Of a stretch of DNA of 64,000 bases, positions 17,439-25,615 are shown one piece after another; the first letter of the stretch is position 1, and every line of letters begins with the position of its first letter. Location of the stretch: the NCBI GenBank assembly GCA_963789495.1, contig CAWBLP010000006.1:124001-188000 (forward strand), given 5' to 3'. The notes beneath the pieces are model-generated. The model searched no databases, was not told where the DNA came from, and saw nothing but the letters and a program-made list of their open reading frames with translations. The DNA comes from CAWBLP01 sp963789495 (GTDB lineage: Bacteria > Pseudomonadota > Alphaproteobacteria > Acetobacterales > Acetobacteraceae). The position numbers and the translations under genes were made by a program.

Positions 17439-17467
17439 GCCGGCCGCGCCCGAGGGCAGCGGCCGGC
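17439..17467. terminator. Probable bidirectional terminator between convergent genes
   Basis: A perfect 9-bp stem (GCCGGCCGC/GCGGCCGGC) with an 11-nt loop starts two bases after the chemoreceptor stop and ends 10 bases before the stop of the convergent aminotransferase gene. Confidence 0.55.
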
Positions 17468-17476
17468 GAGCCGGTT

Positions 17477-18403
17477 TCAGGCCGCCACGGACGCAGCGTA
17501 GTCGATCGGTTCGGCGTGCCAGCCGTCGCGACGGAGCTGCCAATAGGCGTCGTGCAGGCGCTGCGTCACCGGGCCCGGCCGGTCATTGCCCAGGATCCGA
17601 CCGTCCAGCCGGGTAACGCCGATCACGCCCCCCGCGGTCGAGGAAATGAACAGCTCGTCGGCATTGCGCAACTCCTCCACCGGCACCGTGCGCAGCTCGC
17701 AGGGAACGCCCAGCTCGCGGCACAGATCGATCACGGCAAGCCGGGTGATGCCCTCCAGCACGCGGCGATCCGGCGTTGCGATCACCCCGTCGGTCACCGC
17801 GAAGATGTTGAAGCCCGGGCCTTCGGTCACATTGCCGTCCAGGTCCAGCAGCACCGGATTGTCGGCGCCCTTGTCCTGCGCCTCGAACAGGCCGCGCGTC
17901 ATGTCCGCCCAATGGAAGTTCTTCGCCTTGGGATCGATACAGGCTTCCGGAATGCGCGGCGTGGAGGCGACGATCAGATGCGCGCCGCGGTCGATGGTCT
18001 CGCGCGGCATCAGCCAGACATAGGGCACCGCATAGCCCATCACATAGGCCCGCGCATGCTTGGGATGGCGCGGCATGCCGGGCGCCGGCGAGCCACGCAG
18101 GCAGTCCATCGCAACATAGGCCTCGCGCAGCCCGGCGCGGCGCACCAGCTCGTGCAGCACGCCACGCAGCTCCTGCATGGTCTCGCGCGGCTGCATGCGG
18201 AAATACGCCATCGAAGCCTCGAACCGCCGCAGATGGTCATCGAGCCGGAAGAACGCGCCATCCCATACGCTGACGACGTCATAGGTCACGTCGGAGCGGC
18301 GATAGCCCCAATGCGTGATCGGCATCGTCGCCTCGGCAATCGGCATGAAGCGTCCATCGATATAGGCCGCACCGGCCGACCAGAGTCCCGTTTCGTCCGC
18401 CAT
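17477..18403 (-). CDS. Class IV (branched-chain/D-amino acid type) aminotransferase
   Basis: A fold-type IV PLP enzyme of about 308 residues from the chosen start. Family marks are YIDGRFMPIAEA, RFEASMAYFRM, the probable PLP lysine in DPKAKNFHWADMTRG, the LLLD-type strand DNPVLLDLDGNVTEGPGFN and the phosphate-loop region EGITRLAVIDLCRELG. The start at 18403 has GGGGGAG six bases upstream; in-frame ATGs at 18418 and 18430 are possible. It could be a branched-chain or D-amino acid aminotransferase, or a pyruvate-dependent transaminase, which sequence alone does not settle. It is followed by alkB upstream on the same strand, with a 66-bp gap. Confidence 0.9.
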   Translation of the reverse strand: MADETGLWSAGAAYIDGRFMPIAEATMPITHWGYRRSDVTYDVVSVWDGAFFRLDDHLRRFEASMAYFRMQPRETMQELRGVLHELVRRAGLREAYVAMDCLRGSPAPGMPRHPKHARAYVMGYAVPYVWLMPRETIDRGAHLIVASTPRIPEACIDPKAKNFHWADMTRGLFEAQDKGADNPVLLDLDGNVTEGPGFNIFAVTDGVIATPDRRVLEGITRLAVIDLCRELGVPCELRTVPVEELRNADELFISSTAGGVIGVTRLDGRILGNDRPGPVTQRLHDAYWQLRRDGWHAEPIDYAASVAA

Positions 18404-18469
18404 CTCCGACTCCCCCATCTCTGCCTCCATCGCATTGCTGCGGTGATCCTATCGGCGGTTTGCGCCGGG

Positions 18470-19117
18470 TTACAGGGCTTTGCGGAAGGTCAGGTTGAGC
18501 CGGCAGCGCCCGGTCAGCGCGTGCTCGCCATCCGCCAGCGTATCGATGCCGTGGAACGCCATGCGCGACGGCCCGCCCCACACCACCACGTCGCCGCTCT
18601 CCAGCCGGATCCGGCGCGGCCGCTCGCTGCGCGTGGCGCCGCCGAACAGGAACACCGCGGGCAGGCCGAGCGAGACCGAGACGATCGGATCGGCGTGGTC
18701 GCGCTCGTTGCGGTCCTGGTGCAAGGTCAGCCGGCTGCCCGGCGCGTAGCGGTTCACCAGGCAGGCATCGGGCAGGTAGCCGGCAAAGCCGCACTGCGCG
18801 GCGGCAGTCTCCGCCAGGTACAGGAAGTCCGGCGGCATCTCCGGCCAGCGCCGCCCCGTGATCGGATCCACCCTGTCGTAGCGGTAGCCGCGCGTGTCGC
18901 TGACCCAGCCCACGGTGCCGCAATTGGTCATCGCCACCGACATGCGATGGCCGCCCGGCGTGATCAGGTGGCGGAACGGCGCGGACTCCGCGATCCGCGC
19001 GATCGCCGCCACCAGCGCTGCTTCCTGGTCGCTCGCAAATCCCCGCAGCACGCGCGCGGCCGGCGCCAATTCCTCGGTGCGCGGCTCGACGCGCGGCAAT
19101 CCACTCAACAGGTCCAT
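18470..19117 (-). CDS. alkB: Alpha-ketoglutarate-dependent DNA/RNA repair dioxygenase AlkB
   Basis: A 215-residue Fe(II)/2-oxoglutarate dioxygenase that removes alkyl lesions such as 1-methyladenine and 3-methylcytosine. The iron triad is visible: HxD in LTLHQDRNE and the distal His in SRMAFHGID. The 2-oxoglutarate arginine motif RCRLNLTFR lies at the C-terminus. GYRYDRVDPITGRRWPEMP and VNRYAPGSRLTLHQD match the canonical AlkB nucleotide-recognition lid and core. The length matches E. coli AlkB (216). No ada or other adaptive-response gene is adjacent, so it is probably not under a local Ada switch. Confidence 0.95.
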   Translation of the reverse strand: MDLLSGLPRVEPRTEELAPAARVLRGFASDQEAALVAAIARIAESAPFRHLITPGGHRMSVAMTNCGTVGWVSDTRGYRYDRVDPITGRRWPEMPPDFLYLAETAAAQCGFAGYLPDACLVNRYAPGSRLTLHQDRNERDHADPIVSVSLGLPAVFLFGGATRSERPRRIRLESGDVVVWGGPSRMAFHGIDTLADGEHALTGRCRLNLTFRKAL

Positions 19118-19173
19118 GCAGCCTCCCGCCCCGGTGCTATGCTGACCGCCATCATCGCGCAGGAGATCATCGC

Positions 19174-19668
19174 ATGAGCGCGTTCGCGCAAGGCACCGCC
19201 GCCGTGCTGCAGCCGGAGGACGGCGAGTCGCATTGGCAGCCGCTGCCCTCCACCGGCTACATCATCAGCAAGCTGACCCCCTACACCACGCCCTATGATG
19301 CGTTCTCCATGGGGCTGCAGGTGCTGGAGCCCGGCGCGCATATCCGCCGCCACGCGCATGAACGCCAGCACGAGGTGCTGTTCTGCTACCAGGGCACCGG
19401 CTACGCGGAAGTCGGCAGCGAGCGGCATGACGTGGTGGCCGAGACCATGATCCTGCTCGGCCGCGGCGTGCAGCATAAAGTGGTCAACACCGGCATCACG
19501 CAGATGCGGCTGCTGTGGTTCATCTCGCCGGCCGGGCTGGAGGATTGGTTTCGCGCGATCGGCCGGCCGCGCCGCGCCGGGGAACCCACGCCAGAGCCGT
19601 TCAACCGTCCCGATGATGTGGCGGAGGTGCAGGCGCGCCAGCGCTTCATCCGGTCCGAAGAGGGTTGA
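19174..19668 (+). CDS. Cupin domain-containing protein
   Basis: A 164-residue single-domain cupin. Motif 1 is degenerate but recognisable as HIRRHAHERQHEVLFCYQGTGYAEV, with metal-ligand histidines and a Glu. Motif 2 includes LLGRGVQHKVVNTG with its His. The function is unknown; cupins range from dioxygenases to sugar isomerases and sensors. Its start is 56 bp from the divergent alkB start, and its last 23 bases overlap the 3' end of the convergent msrQ gene, so the two coding tails share DNA on opposite strands. Confidence 0.85.
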   Translation: MSAFAQGTAAVLQPEDGESHWQPLPSTGYIISKLTPYTTPYDAFSMGLQVLEPGAHIRRHAHERQHEVLFCYQGTGYAEVGSERHDVVAETMILLGRGVQHKVVNTGITQMRLLWFISPAGLEDWFRAIGRPRRAGEPTPEPFNRPDDVAEVQARQRFIRSEEG

Positions 19669-20515
19669 GCCGCAACCGGCTCACCAGCCGGGTCGTGCGC
19701 GGCAGGGTGGTGATCCGCCGGCCGAGGATCAACAGCGCCAGCACCAGCCCGGTCAGCGCGACCAGATGCGCGGGCCGCGGCCCGAACGCCAGCGTCTCGT
19801 TGGCGGCGAACACCCGCCACGGATTGATATGGGTGGCGATGGCGTACCAGGCGTATTCGATCCCTGCCGTGGCCAGGCCCGCCAGCACGGCCAGCACCGG
19901 ATAGGCGGCGACCGGCCGGCGCCAGGACAGCGGCATCGCCCGCCACAGCATCAGCCAGACATACAGCCCGGCGACATAGACCGGCTCCGACACATTGGCC
20001 TTGGACTGGATGAAGTAATGCAGCAGCGCCAGGATTGCGCCCGGGTAGCACAACCAGTGCAGCCGCTTCCACCAGCGCCCCATCCGGCGCGTCGCGGCAT
20101 CGGTGGAGGTGACGCCCAGCGCCAGCAGGATCAGCAGCGCCACGAAGCCGATGGTCAGATAGAAACGCTTGACGATCTCGCTCGCGACCACCGGCACCGA
20201 CCAGCCCTGGTCCAGCGTATACAGCGTCAGATGCAGCAGCCCGTAGACCAGCGCGGTGACACCCACCATGCGTCGCACCAGCACCAGGCGAGGCCAGTCC
20301 AGCGCGGCGCGGAACGGCGTGATGGCCAGCGAGATCAGCAGAAACCGTACCGTCCATAGCCCGGTGTTGTGGATCATCTCGGTGACCGGGCGGGCGCCCA
20401 GGTCGCCATGCACCCACCAATACGCGGATACCAGCCCGGGAATGCAGACCGCGGCCAGTACCACCGCCTTCAGCGGCAGGAACCTGCCTCGCCGGTCTCG
20501 CCAGGGAACGTGCAT
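19646..20515 (-). CDS. msrQ: MsrQ-like heme-binding membrane subunit of periplasmic methionine sulfoxide reductase
   Basis: A 289-residue membrane protein of the MsrQ/YedZ family. MsrQ is a six-helix b-type cytochrome that delivers quinol electrons to the molybdoenzyme MsrP for repair of oxidised periplasmic methionines. Family marks are MIHNTGLWTVRFLLISLAIT, LVRRMVGVTALVYGLLHL and KRLHWLCYPGAILALLHYF, carrying the heme histidines. The start at 20515 has GGAGGTGGAGG upstream; a longer frame to 20923 is not needed. No msrP is found next to it, which is unusual because msrPQ are normally an operon. The extra C-terminal 60-80 residues are also longer than the E. coli protein. Confidence 0.88.
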   Translation of the reverse strand: MHVPWRDRRGRFLPLKAVVLAAVCIPGLVSAYWWVHGDLGARPVTEMIHNTGLWTVRFLLISLAITPFRAALDWPRLVLVRRMVGVTALVYGLLHLTLYTLDQGWSVPVVASEIVKRFYLTIGFVALLILLALGVTSTDAATRRMGRWWKRLHWLCYPGAILALLHYFIQSKANVSEPVYVAGLYVWLMLWRAMPLSWRRPVAAYPVLAVLAGLATAGIEYAWYAIATHINPWRVFAANETLAFGPRPAHLVALTGLVLALLILGRRITTLPRTTRLVSRLRLNPLRTG

Positions 20516-20710
20516 TGCCTCCACCTCCGGGCTGGCATGTAGGGACGACCCGTCACCGCGCCAGCATTCCTTGGTCCAGGCAGCGGGATAGGCGTTACAG
20601 GCGAATCCGGGCGGGTCTCGGGCCGGCAGCCGGGTGCGCGACGCTCGAAATCCGATATCCTGGCGCGCCGGCCGGGATGAACCGGTTACCGCGGAAAGCT
20701 GAGATCCACC

Positions 20711-21502
20711 ATGCGTCCCATCGACGGCAGCGTGAAATTTCGTGGCGGCGGCTTTGCCCCCCGCGAGCACGCCTGGGCATCCGCCGCCACCCTGCTCGGC
20801 CTGGTCGCGCTCTGGCAGCTCGCCGCCTCGGCCGGCCTGATCTCCACCCTGTTCCTGCCCGCCCCTGCCGGCATCGCCACGGCCCTGTGGCACCTCACGG
20901 TCAGCGGCCAGCTCTGGCTGCATCTCTCCGCGTCACTGGCGCGGCTGGCGATCGGCTGGACCCTTGGCACCGTGTTCGGCATCGGTATGGGGCTGGCGGT
21001 CGGCCTGTGGTCCGCCCTGCGCTCGCCCGGCATGGCGGTGGTGTCTGCACTGTTCCCGATCCCCAAGATCGCGCTGGTGCCGCTGTTCATCATCTGGTTC
21101 GGCATCGGCGAAGGCTCCAAGATCGCCACCCTGGGGTTCGGCGTGTTCTTCCCGACCGTGATCGCCACCGCCGGCAGCGTGGACAACGTGCCGCGCTCGC
21201 TGATCCGCATGGGCCAGAGTTTCGGGCTGTCCACCGGCGCCATCCTGCGCAAGATCGTACTGCCCGGCGCGTTGCCCGGCATCCTCAGCGGGTTTCGCGT
21301 GACCGCGTCGATCGCCATCGTCCTGCTGGTGGCCGCGGAGATGATCGGCGCGGAACGCGGCATCGGCGCCTTCGTGCTGTCAGCCGGCAATCTGTACGAC
21401 ACCGACGCACTGATGGCCGGCATCGTGGTGCTGTCACTGCTGGGCCTGTTGGTCGCCTGGGTGATCGGCCGGCTGGAACGGCTGCTGCTCGCCTGGCGGT
21501 AG
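20711..21502 (+). CDS. ABC transporter permease (nitrate/taurine/sulfonate type)
   Basis: A 263-residue inner-membrane permease of the SsuC/TauC/NrtB group with about six helices. Typical blocks are FLPAPAGIATALW, LARLAIGWTLGTVFGIGMG, FPIPKIALVPLFIIWFGIGE and the ATPase-docking EAA loop around RKIVLPGALPGILSGFRVT. No cognate ATPase or binding protein lies within the window, so it is an orphan here and must borrow partners encoded elsewhere or be a leftover of a larger cluster. The upstream ribosome site is weak. Flanking genes (msrQ, GST) do not indicate a substrate. Confidence 0.88.
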   Translation: MRPIDGSVKFRGGGFAPREHAWASAATLLGLVALWQLAASAGLISTLFLPAPAGIATALWHLTVSGQLWLHLSASLARLAIGWTLGTVFGIGMGLAVGLWSALRSPGMAVVSALFPIPKIALVPLFIIWFGIGEGSKIATLGFGVFFPTVIATAGSVDNVPRSLIRMGQSFGLSTGAILRKIVLPGALPGILSGFRVTASIAIVLLVAAEMIGAERGIGAFVLSAGNLYDTDALMAGIVVLSLLGLLVAWVIGRLERLLLAWR

Positions 21503-21573
21503 CGACCGGCGAGCAGGCGTCCCGGCGATCCGACCACGATGCGCAATCGCGAGGCGTGCCGGCTTCGCGACCG

Positions 21574-22236
21574 TCAGTCCTTGGCGCCCGGTGTGGCTTG
21601 GTCTGCCGCCGCAAAATGCGCCATCTGGTCCGCGTGGGCCTTCACGAAGCACGGGCGGGACGTGGCGCGCGCGACATAGTCTCGACAGGCCGGATGTCCC
21701 GCCAGCCCGTCGAACCGATCGACCACGCGCAGCACATCCGCCATCACGATGTCGGCGATGGAAAACGTCCCGGCGAGCCATTCGCGCCCTGCCAACACCG
21801 GCTCCAGGTACTTCAGCCGCAGCTTGAGGAATCCGTCCAGCCGCTGCCACCCGGGCGTATCACCGGTGTCGCCGGAGAATGCAGCAAGCACCCAGGGCAG
21901 GCTCGCCATCTCGACGGAATTATGCGCCGCGAACAGCCATTCGATCGTCTTGCTGCGACTGCGCGGATCGGCAGGCAGCAGCGCTTCGTTCTGCTCGCCC
22001 AGATGAAGCAGGATCGCGCCGCTCTCGAAGATGGAGAGGTCTCCATCGGTCAACCACGGCACCTGGCCGAACGGCTGGTGGGCGAAATGTTCGGCACCCC
22101 GAGTGCCGAACGGCACGCTCTGGACCCGATAAGGCAACCGGGCCTCTTCCAGTGCCCAACGCACCCGGATGTCCCGCACAAAGCCCCGCGGCATCTCGGG
22201 AACCCAATCGAAGGTGGTGAGGGTCAGGTCGCCCAT
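21574..22236 (-). CDS. Glutathione S-transferase family protein
   Basis: A 220-residue cytosolic GST. The N-terminal thioredoxin-like domain has FVRDIRVRWALEEARLPYRV, the cis-proline block FGQVPWLTDGDLSIFESGAIL (ES glutathione-binding motif), and then a helical C-terminal domain with the N-capping box FSIADIVMADVLRVVDRF. No catalytic Tyr/Ser/Cys can be assigned with certainty at the N-terminus (TTFDWVPEMPRGF). The ATG has GGAG seven bases upstream. It would conjugate or reduce small electrophiles in the cytoplasm; the neighbours give no specific substrate. Confidence 0.88.
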   Translation of the reverse strand: MGDLTLTTFDWVPEMPRGFVRDIRVRWALEEARLPYRVQSVPFGTRGAEHFAHQPFGQVPWLTDGDLSIFESGAILLHLGEQNEALLPADPRSRSKTIEWLFAAHNSVEMASLPWVLAAFSGDTGDTPGWQRLDGFLKLRLKYLEPVLAGREWLAGTFSIADIVMADVLRVVDRFDGLAGHPACRDYVARATSRPCFVKAHADQMAHFAAADQATPGAKD

Positions 22237-22412
22237 CCGGCATCTCCATCCATCGACGCATAGCTATGACCGCGCCCGGGCACCGCAGAAAGAGCCTTGC
22301 GTGACCGAGAGCAGCGCGCTTGCGCCCACGCGGGAACCACGATCGGATCGGCCGGTTGCACGAGCGTGCGTCCCGTGCTGCGATACCAATCGAACCAGGG
22401 GGAGAACGCCGC

Positions 22413-23618
22413 ATGGCACGGCTTGACGACATTCCGCAGCCGACCCGCGATGCGGTGATCAACCTGCCCTGTCCCGAGTTCGACACGCAGCCTTTCGTTG
22501 CCGGGCCGCGCCTGGCGGAGCGCCGGGTGGCTATCGTCACCAGTGCGGCGATGATCCGGCGCGGCGACCGGCCGTTCGCCTTCGGCAGCGGAGAGGCGCG
22601 CTTCATCCCCGCCTCGACGCCCACCAGTGACCTGCTGATCAGTCATGTGTCGATCAATTTCGACCGCACCGGCTTTCAGCGTGACCGCAACGTCGTGTTT
22701 CCGCTGGATCGCCTGCGCGCGCTGGCCGAGGAGGGCGTGATCGGCGGGGTTGCCGACACGCATTACACGGTGATGGGCTCGACCGATCCCGCCGCCATGG
22801 TGGATGCCGCCGGCCAGATCGCCGGCCAGTTGAAGCAGGAACAGGTCGATGCGGTTCTGCTGACCCCTGTCTGACCGCTTTGCACGCGCGCCGTGAGCGC
22901 GCTGGCCCACATGCTGGAATCGCATGGCGTCCCCACCGTGGTGGTCGGCGCGGTGCGGCACCACATGGAAAAGACCCAGCCTCCCCGTGCCATCTTCACT
23001 CCGTTCCAGCTCGGCCGCTCGATCGGCGAGCCCGAGGACGTGGCGTTCCAGCGTCGCGTTCTGCTGCACGCCTTGGGCTTGTTGGAGCGCAGCGACGGGC
23101 CGGTGATCCTGGAGGAGTTTCCCGACGATCCGCCCGGCTGGCAGGACGCCGCCGGCTGGCATCCGCCGGACCTGCCGCAGCGCGTGATACCGACCGAGCC
23201 GGACGACTGGAACACCGTGTTTGCCGCCGAGATGGCAGTGCTGCAGCCGATCTGGGACCGTGCCGCGGAGCGCACCGGTGGCACCACGGTCGGTCTGAGC
23301 GGCATCCCGCCGTCCGATTGGCCCGCGCTTGCCGCGCGCTTTCTGGCCGGCGAACTTCCGGTGCTGGGCGGGCACGAGACCCCGGCCCTGACCCTGCGAT
23401 TCCTCAGCGACGACATCAAGGCCTGGTATGGCGAAGCCGGCCAGGCGGATCCGCCGACACCTTCGGCGCGGCAGATCGATGCCTGGTTCTGGCATCGCAC
23501 CGTCGCCGGCGAGCTGCTGCGCATGCTGCGGGAGGTTGCCGTGGCCAGTGACAACAATGCGCTGAAGACGGTCGGCGGGCGTTTCCTAGTGCCGGCCCCT
23601 TGGCTGCCGCGCGCATGA
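22413..23618 (+). CDS. Putative selenoprotein: glycine/betaine/D-proline reductase selenoprotein B-like (in-frame UGA = Sec)
   Basis: Two open segments in the same frame, 22413-22871 and 22875-23618, are separated only by TGA at 22872. The context across it reads DAVLLTPV-U-PLCTRAVSALAHML: a UxxC motif followed by helix and by GVPTVVVGAV and PPRAIFTPFQLGRSIGEP, the pattern of GrdB/PrdB-like proteins in which this position is selenocysteine. The N-terminal half (RVAIVTSAAMIRRGDRPF, DLLISHVSINFDRTGFQRDRNVVFP, VADTHYTVMGS) matches the family before the Sec residue. With readthrough the product is 401 residues, with a C-terminal extension of about 160 residues that I do not recognise. GGGGGAG precedes the ATG. 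The only start after the TGA, GTG 22893, has no ribosome site. The stop overlaps the next ATG. No selA, selB or tRNA-Sec gene is in the window. Confidence 0.8.
22872..22902 (+). promoter_or_regulatory. UGA codon with SECIS-like hairpin
   Basis: TGA at 22872-22874 is followed, 11 nt later, by a perfect 6-bp stem GCGCGC (22886-22891) and GCGCGC (22897-22902) around the loop CGTGA. The loop starts 17 nt after the UGA and has G at its second position, followed by T, which fits the general bacterial SECIS model: a hairpin in the coding region 16-37 nt past UGA with a G among the first loop bases for SelB binding. GC-rich DNA makes short hairpins common, so the hairpin alone is weak; its distance and the conserved protein context strengthen it. 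Confidence 0.6.
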
Positions 23619-24361
23619 AGCTGCTGCTGATCAATCCCAACATCACCGCGGCAATGACCGATTTGATGGCGGCCGAGGCGCGGCGTTTCGCCTCGCCCGG
23701 CACCGAGATCGTCGCGGCTACTGCCGCATTCGGCACGCAGTACATCGAAAACCGCGCCGAGGCGGCGATCGCCTCGCACGCGGTGCTGGATGTGCTGGCG
23801 CGCCACGCCGCTTGCTGTGACGCGGCGATCGTCTCGGCGTTCGGCGATCCCGGCCTCGGCGCGGCGCGCGAATTCGCTGACATCCCGGTGCTGGGGATCG
23901 AGGAGTCCGCGATCCTGACCGCATGGATGCTGGGGCGGCGCTATTCCATCGTCTGCCTGACGCCGCGTCTGCGCCGTTGGTATATCGAATGCGCGGAGGA
24001 GCATGGTCTGGCCGGGCGGCTGGCCAGCGTGCGGGCGCTGGACATCGCGATTCCCGACATCACCCGCGCCAAGGAGCAGTGCCACGCGCGGTTGCTGGAG
24101 GAATGCACGCTGGCCATCGAGCAGGACGAGGCCGAAGTGATCATCTTCGGCGGCGGTCCGATTGCCGGCCTGGCACGGGAGGCGGCGGAGTCCATTCCGG
24201 TGCCGACTTTGGATGGCGTGAGCTGCGCGGTGCGCCTGGCCGAGGCATTGGTGGGGCTGCACCCGCGTGCGCCGTTGCGCGGCAGTTTCGCCCGTCCGCG
24301 CGCCAAGCCGGCCAGAGGCCTGACGCCAGAGCTGATGCGGATGATCACCCGCGAGGACTGA
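23615..24361 (+). CDS. Asp/Glu/hydantoin racemase-family protein, both catalytic cysteines absent
   Basis: A 248-residue member of the HyuE/Asp-Glu racemase family starting MKLLLINPNITAAMT, a characteristic N-terminus with its NPN motif. The first active-site block reads VSAFGDPGLGAAREFADIPVLG (Ala for Cys) and the second IIFGGGPIAGLA (Gly where LGCAGM has Cys), so the usual two-cysteine mechanism is not available. Its ATG overlaps the stop of the putative selenoprotein (ATGA), giving translational coupling that only makes sense if ribosomes read through the upstream UGA. It may isomerise or otherwise process the substrate of that reductase (inference). Confidence 0.85.
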   Translation: MKLLLINPNITAAMTDLMAAEARRFASPGTEIVAATAAFGTQYIENRAEAAIASHAVLDVLARHAACCDAAIVSAFGDPGLGAAREFADIPVLGIEESAILTAWMLGRRYSIVCLTPRLRRWYIECAEEHGLAGRLASVRALDIAIPDITRAKEQCHARLLEECTLAIEQDEAEVIIFGGGPIAGLAREAAESIPVPTLDGVSCAVRLAEALVGLHPRAPLRGSFARPRAKPARGLTPELMRMITRED

Positions 24362-24392
24362 GCAGACGTGCGTAGCCCAGGCTGCTTGGGCG

Positions 24393-24590
24393 TCACCGCC
24401 GCACCGGCGGTTCGATCGGCGCGCAATTGGTGCGACCCGAGGCAATGCAGTCCTGCATCTGCGCCGATTCCTGCAGCCGGTGCACGATGAACACCACGCC
24501 CACGACCACCAGCAGCAGCACGCCCAGCCCGACCAGCGCGCGCAGCGGCGAGGTCGGTGGTGACTGATCGTCCGGCTCCGTGCCGTCCAT
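24393..24590 (-). CDS. Small single-span membrane protein of unknown function
   Basis: A 65-residue protein with one strong membrane helix (LVGLGVLLLVVVGVVFIV) and a short tail with two cysteines (MQDCIASGRTNC) predicted outside or in the periplasm. Its ATG shares one base with the stop of the upstream ABC ATPase (TGATG), so it is translationally coupled to the peptide-type ABC operon as its last gene. I do not recognise the family. It might be an accessory or stabilising subunit of the transporter, but position is the only evidence. Confidence 0.6.
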   Translation of the reverse strand: MDGTEPDDQSPPTSPLRALVGLGVLLLVVVGVVFIVHRLQESAQMQDCIASGRTNCAPIEPPVRR

Positions 24591-25615
24591 CACGGCGTGC
24601 TGCGGCCTTCCTCCACCGCATGGCACGCCACCAGCACATCGTCCGCGCGCGTATGCGCGGGCTTTTCGATCCGGCAGCGATCATTTGCCAGCGGGCACCG
24701 CGGATGGAACGGACATCCCGATGGCGGATCGATCGGGCTCGGCACCTCGCCGCCCACCGGTGTACGGCTGCGGCCGATATGATCCAGGTCCGGAATCGCA
24801 TCCAGCAGCAGCCGCGTGTACGGATGGCGCGGCGAGCGGAATACGATTTCCGCAGGCCCGATCTCGACAATTCGGCCGAGATACATGACGCCGAGCCGAT
24901 CGGACATGTGACGTACGACGGCGAGGTTATGGCTGATGAAGAGGTAGGTGAGGCCGAGCCGCGCCTGCAGTTCCTTCATCAGGTTGAGGATTTGTGCCTG
25001 GACGGAGACGTCCAGTGCGGAGGTTGGTTCGTCGCACACCAGGAACTCGGGTTCCGACGACAGCGCGCGTGCGATGGAGATGCGTTGGCGTTGTCCGCCG
25101 CTGAATTCATGCGGGTATTTGTCGCCATCGGCAGCGGCCAGTCCGACCTGGGTCAGCAGCGCGGCGACGCGGTCCCGCAGCGCGGCGCGATCGCGCATCA
25201 GACCGAAGGCGCGCAGTGGTTCGGCAACGATATCGCGCACGCGCCAGCGCGGGTTCAGCGATGCGTAGGGATCCTGGAAGATCATGTTCATCCGCCGCCG
25301 CAGCGCGACCTGCGCACGCGCGGTCGACAGTGGCTGGCCTTCGAAACGGATGTCGCCCGCGCCGGGTGTCAGCAGTCCGACCGCCAGGCGCGCCACGGTG
25401 GATTTGCCGCAACCGGATTCGCCGACCAGTGACAGCGTGGTTCCGCGCGGCACGCTGAACGACACGTCATCCACCGCGCGCAGCAGCAGCCTTGGCTCAC
25501 GCGACAGCAGGCGTTGCAGCCAGGGTCTGGAGACATCAAACCATTGCGAGACGCCGCTCGCCTCCAGCATCGGCACGGCGGCCATTGTATCGGCGTGCAG
25601 CGCCGCATCATCCAT
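24590..25615 (-). CDS. Dipeptide/oligopeptide-type ABC transporter ATPase (DppF/OppF-like)
   Basis: An ATPase of about 341 residues with Walker A GESGCGKST, Q-loop IFQDPYASLNPR, signature FSGGQRQRISIARAL, Walker B FLVCDEPTSALD and the H-loop FISHNLAVVRHMSD. The C-terminal oligopeptide-transporter extension is present (FHPRCPLANDRC), whose cysteines bind an Fe-S cluster in this subfamily. The start at 25615 overlaps the upstream ATPase gene by eight bases; an ATG at 25639 is in frame without a ribosome site. It would energise uptake together with the DppD-like subunit. Confidence 0.93.
   Translation of the reverse strand: MDDAALHADTMAAVPMLEASGVSQWFDVSRPWLQRLLSREPRLLLRAVDDVSFSVPRGTTLSLVGESGCGKSTVARLAVGLLTPGAGDIRFEGQPLSTARAQVALRRRMNMIFQDPYASLNPRWRVRDIVAEPLRAFGLMRDRAALRDRVAALLTQVGLAAADGDKYPHEFSGGQRQRISIARALSSEPEFLVCDEPTSALDVSVQAQILNLMKELQARLGLTYLFISHNLAVVRHMSDRLGVMYLGRIVEIGPAEIVFRSPRHPYTRLLLDAIPDLDHIGRSRTPVGGEVPSPIDPPSGCPFHPRCPLANDRCRIEKPAHTRADDVLVACHAVEEGRSTP

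Noticed and set aside
20711..22236. Permease and GST as part of a selenoprotein-associated transport system
   Set aside because: The GST is on the opposite strand and no ATPase or receptor accompanies the permease; proximity alone is not enough.
22893..23618. Second half of the selenoprotein as an independent gene starting at GTG 22893
   Set aside because: No ribosome site, start lies inside the UxxC helix, and the segment is in frame with the upstream half; readthrough of the UGA explains it better.
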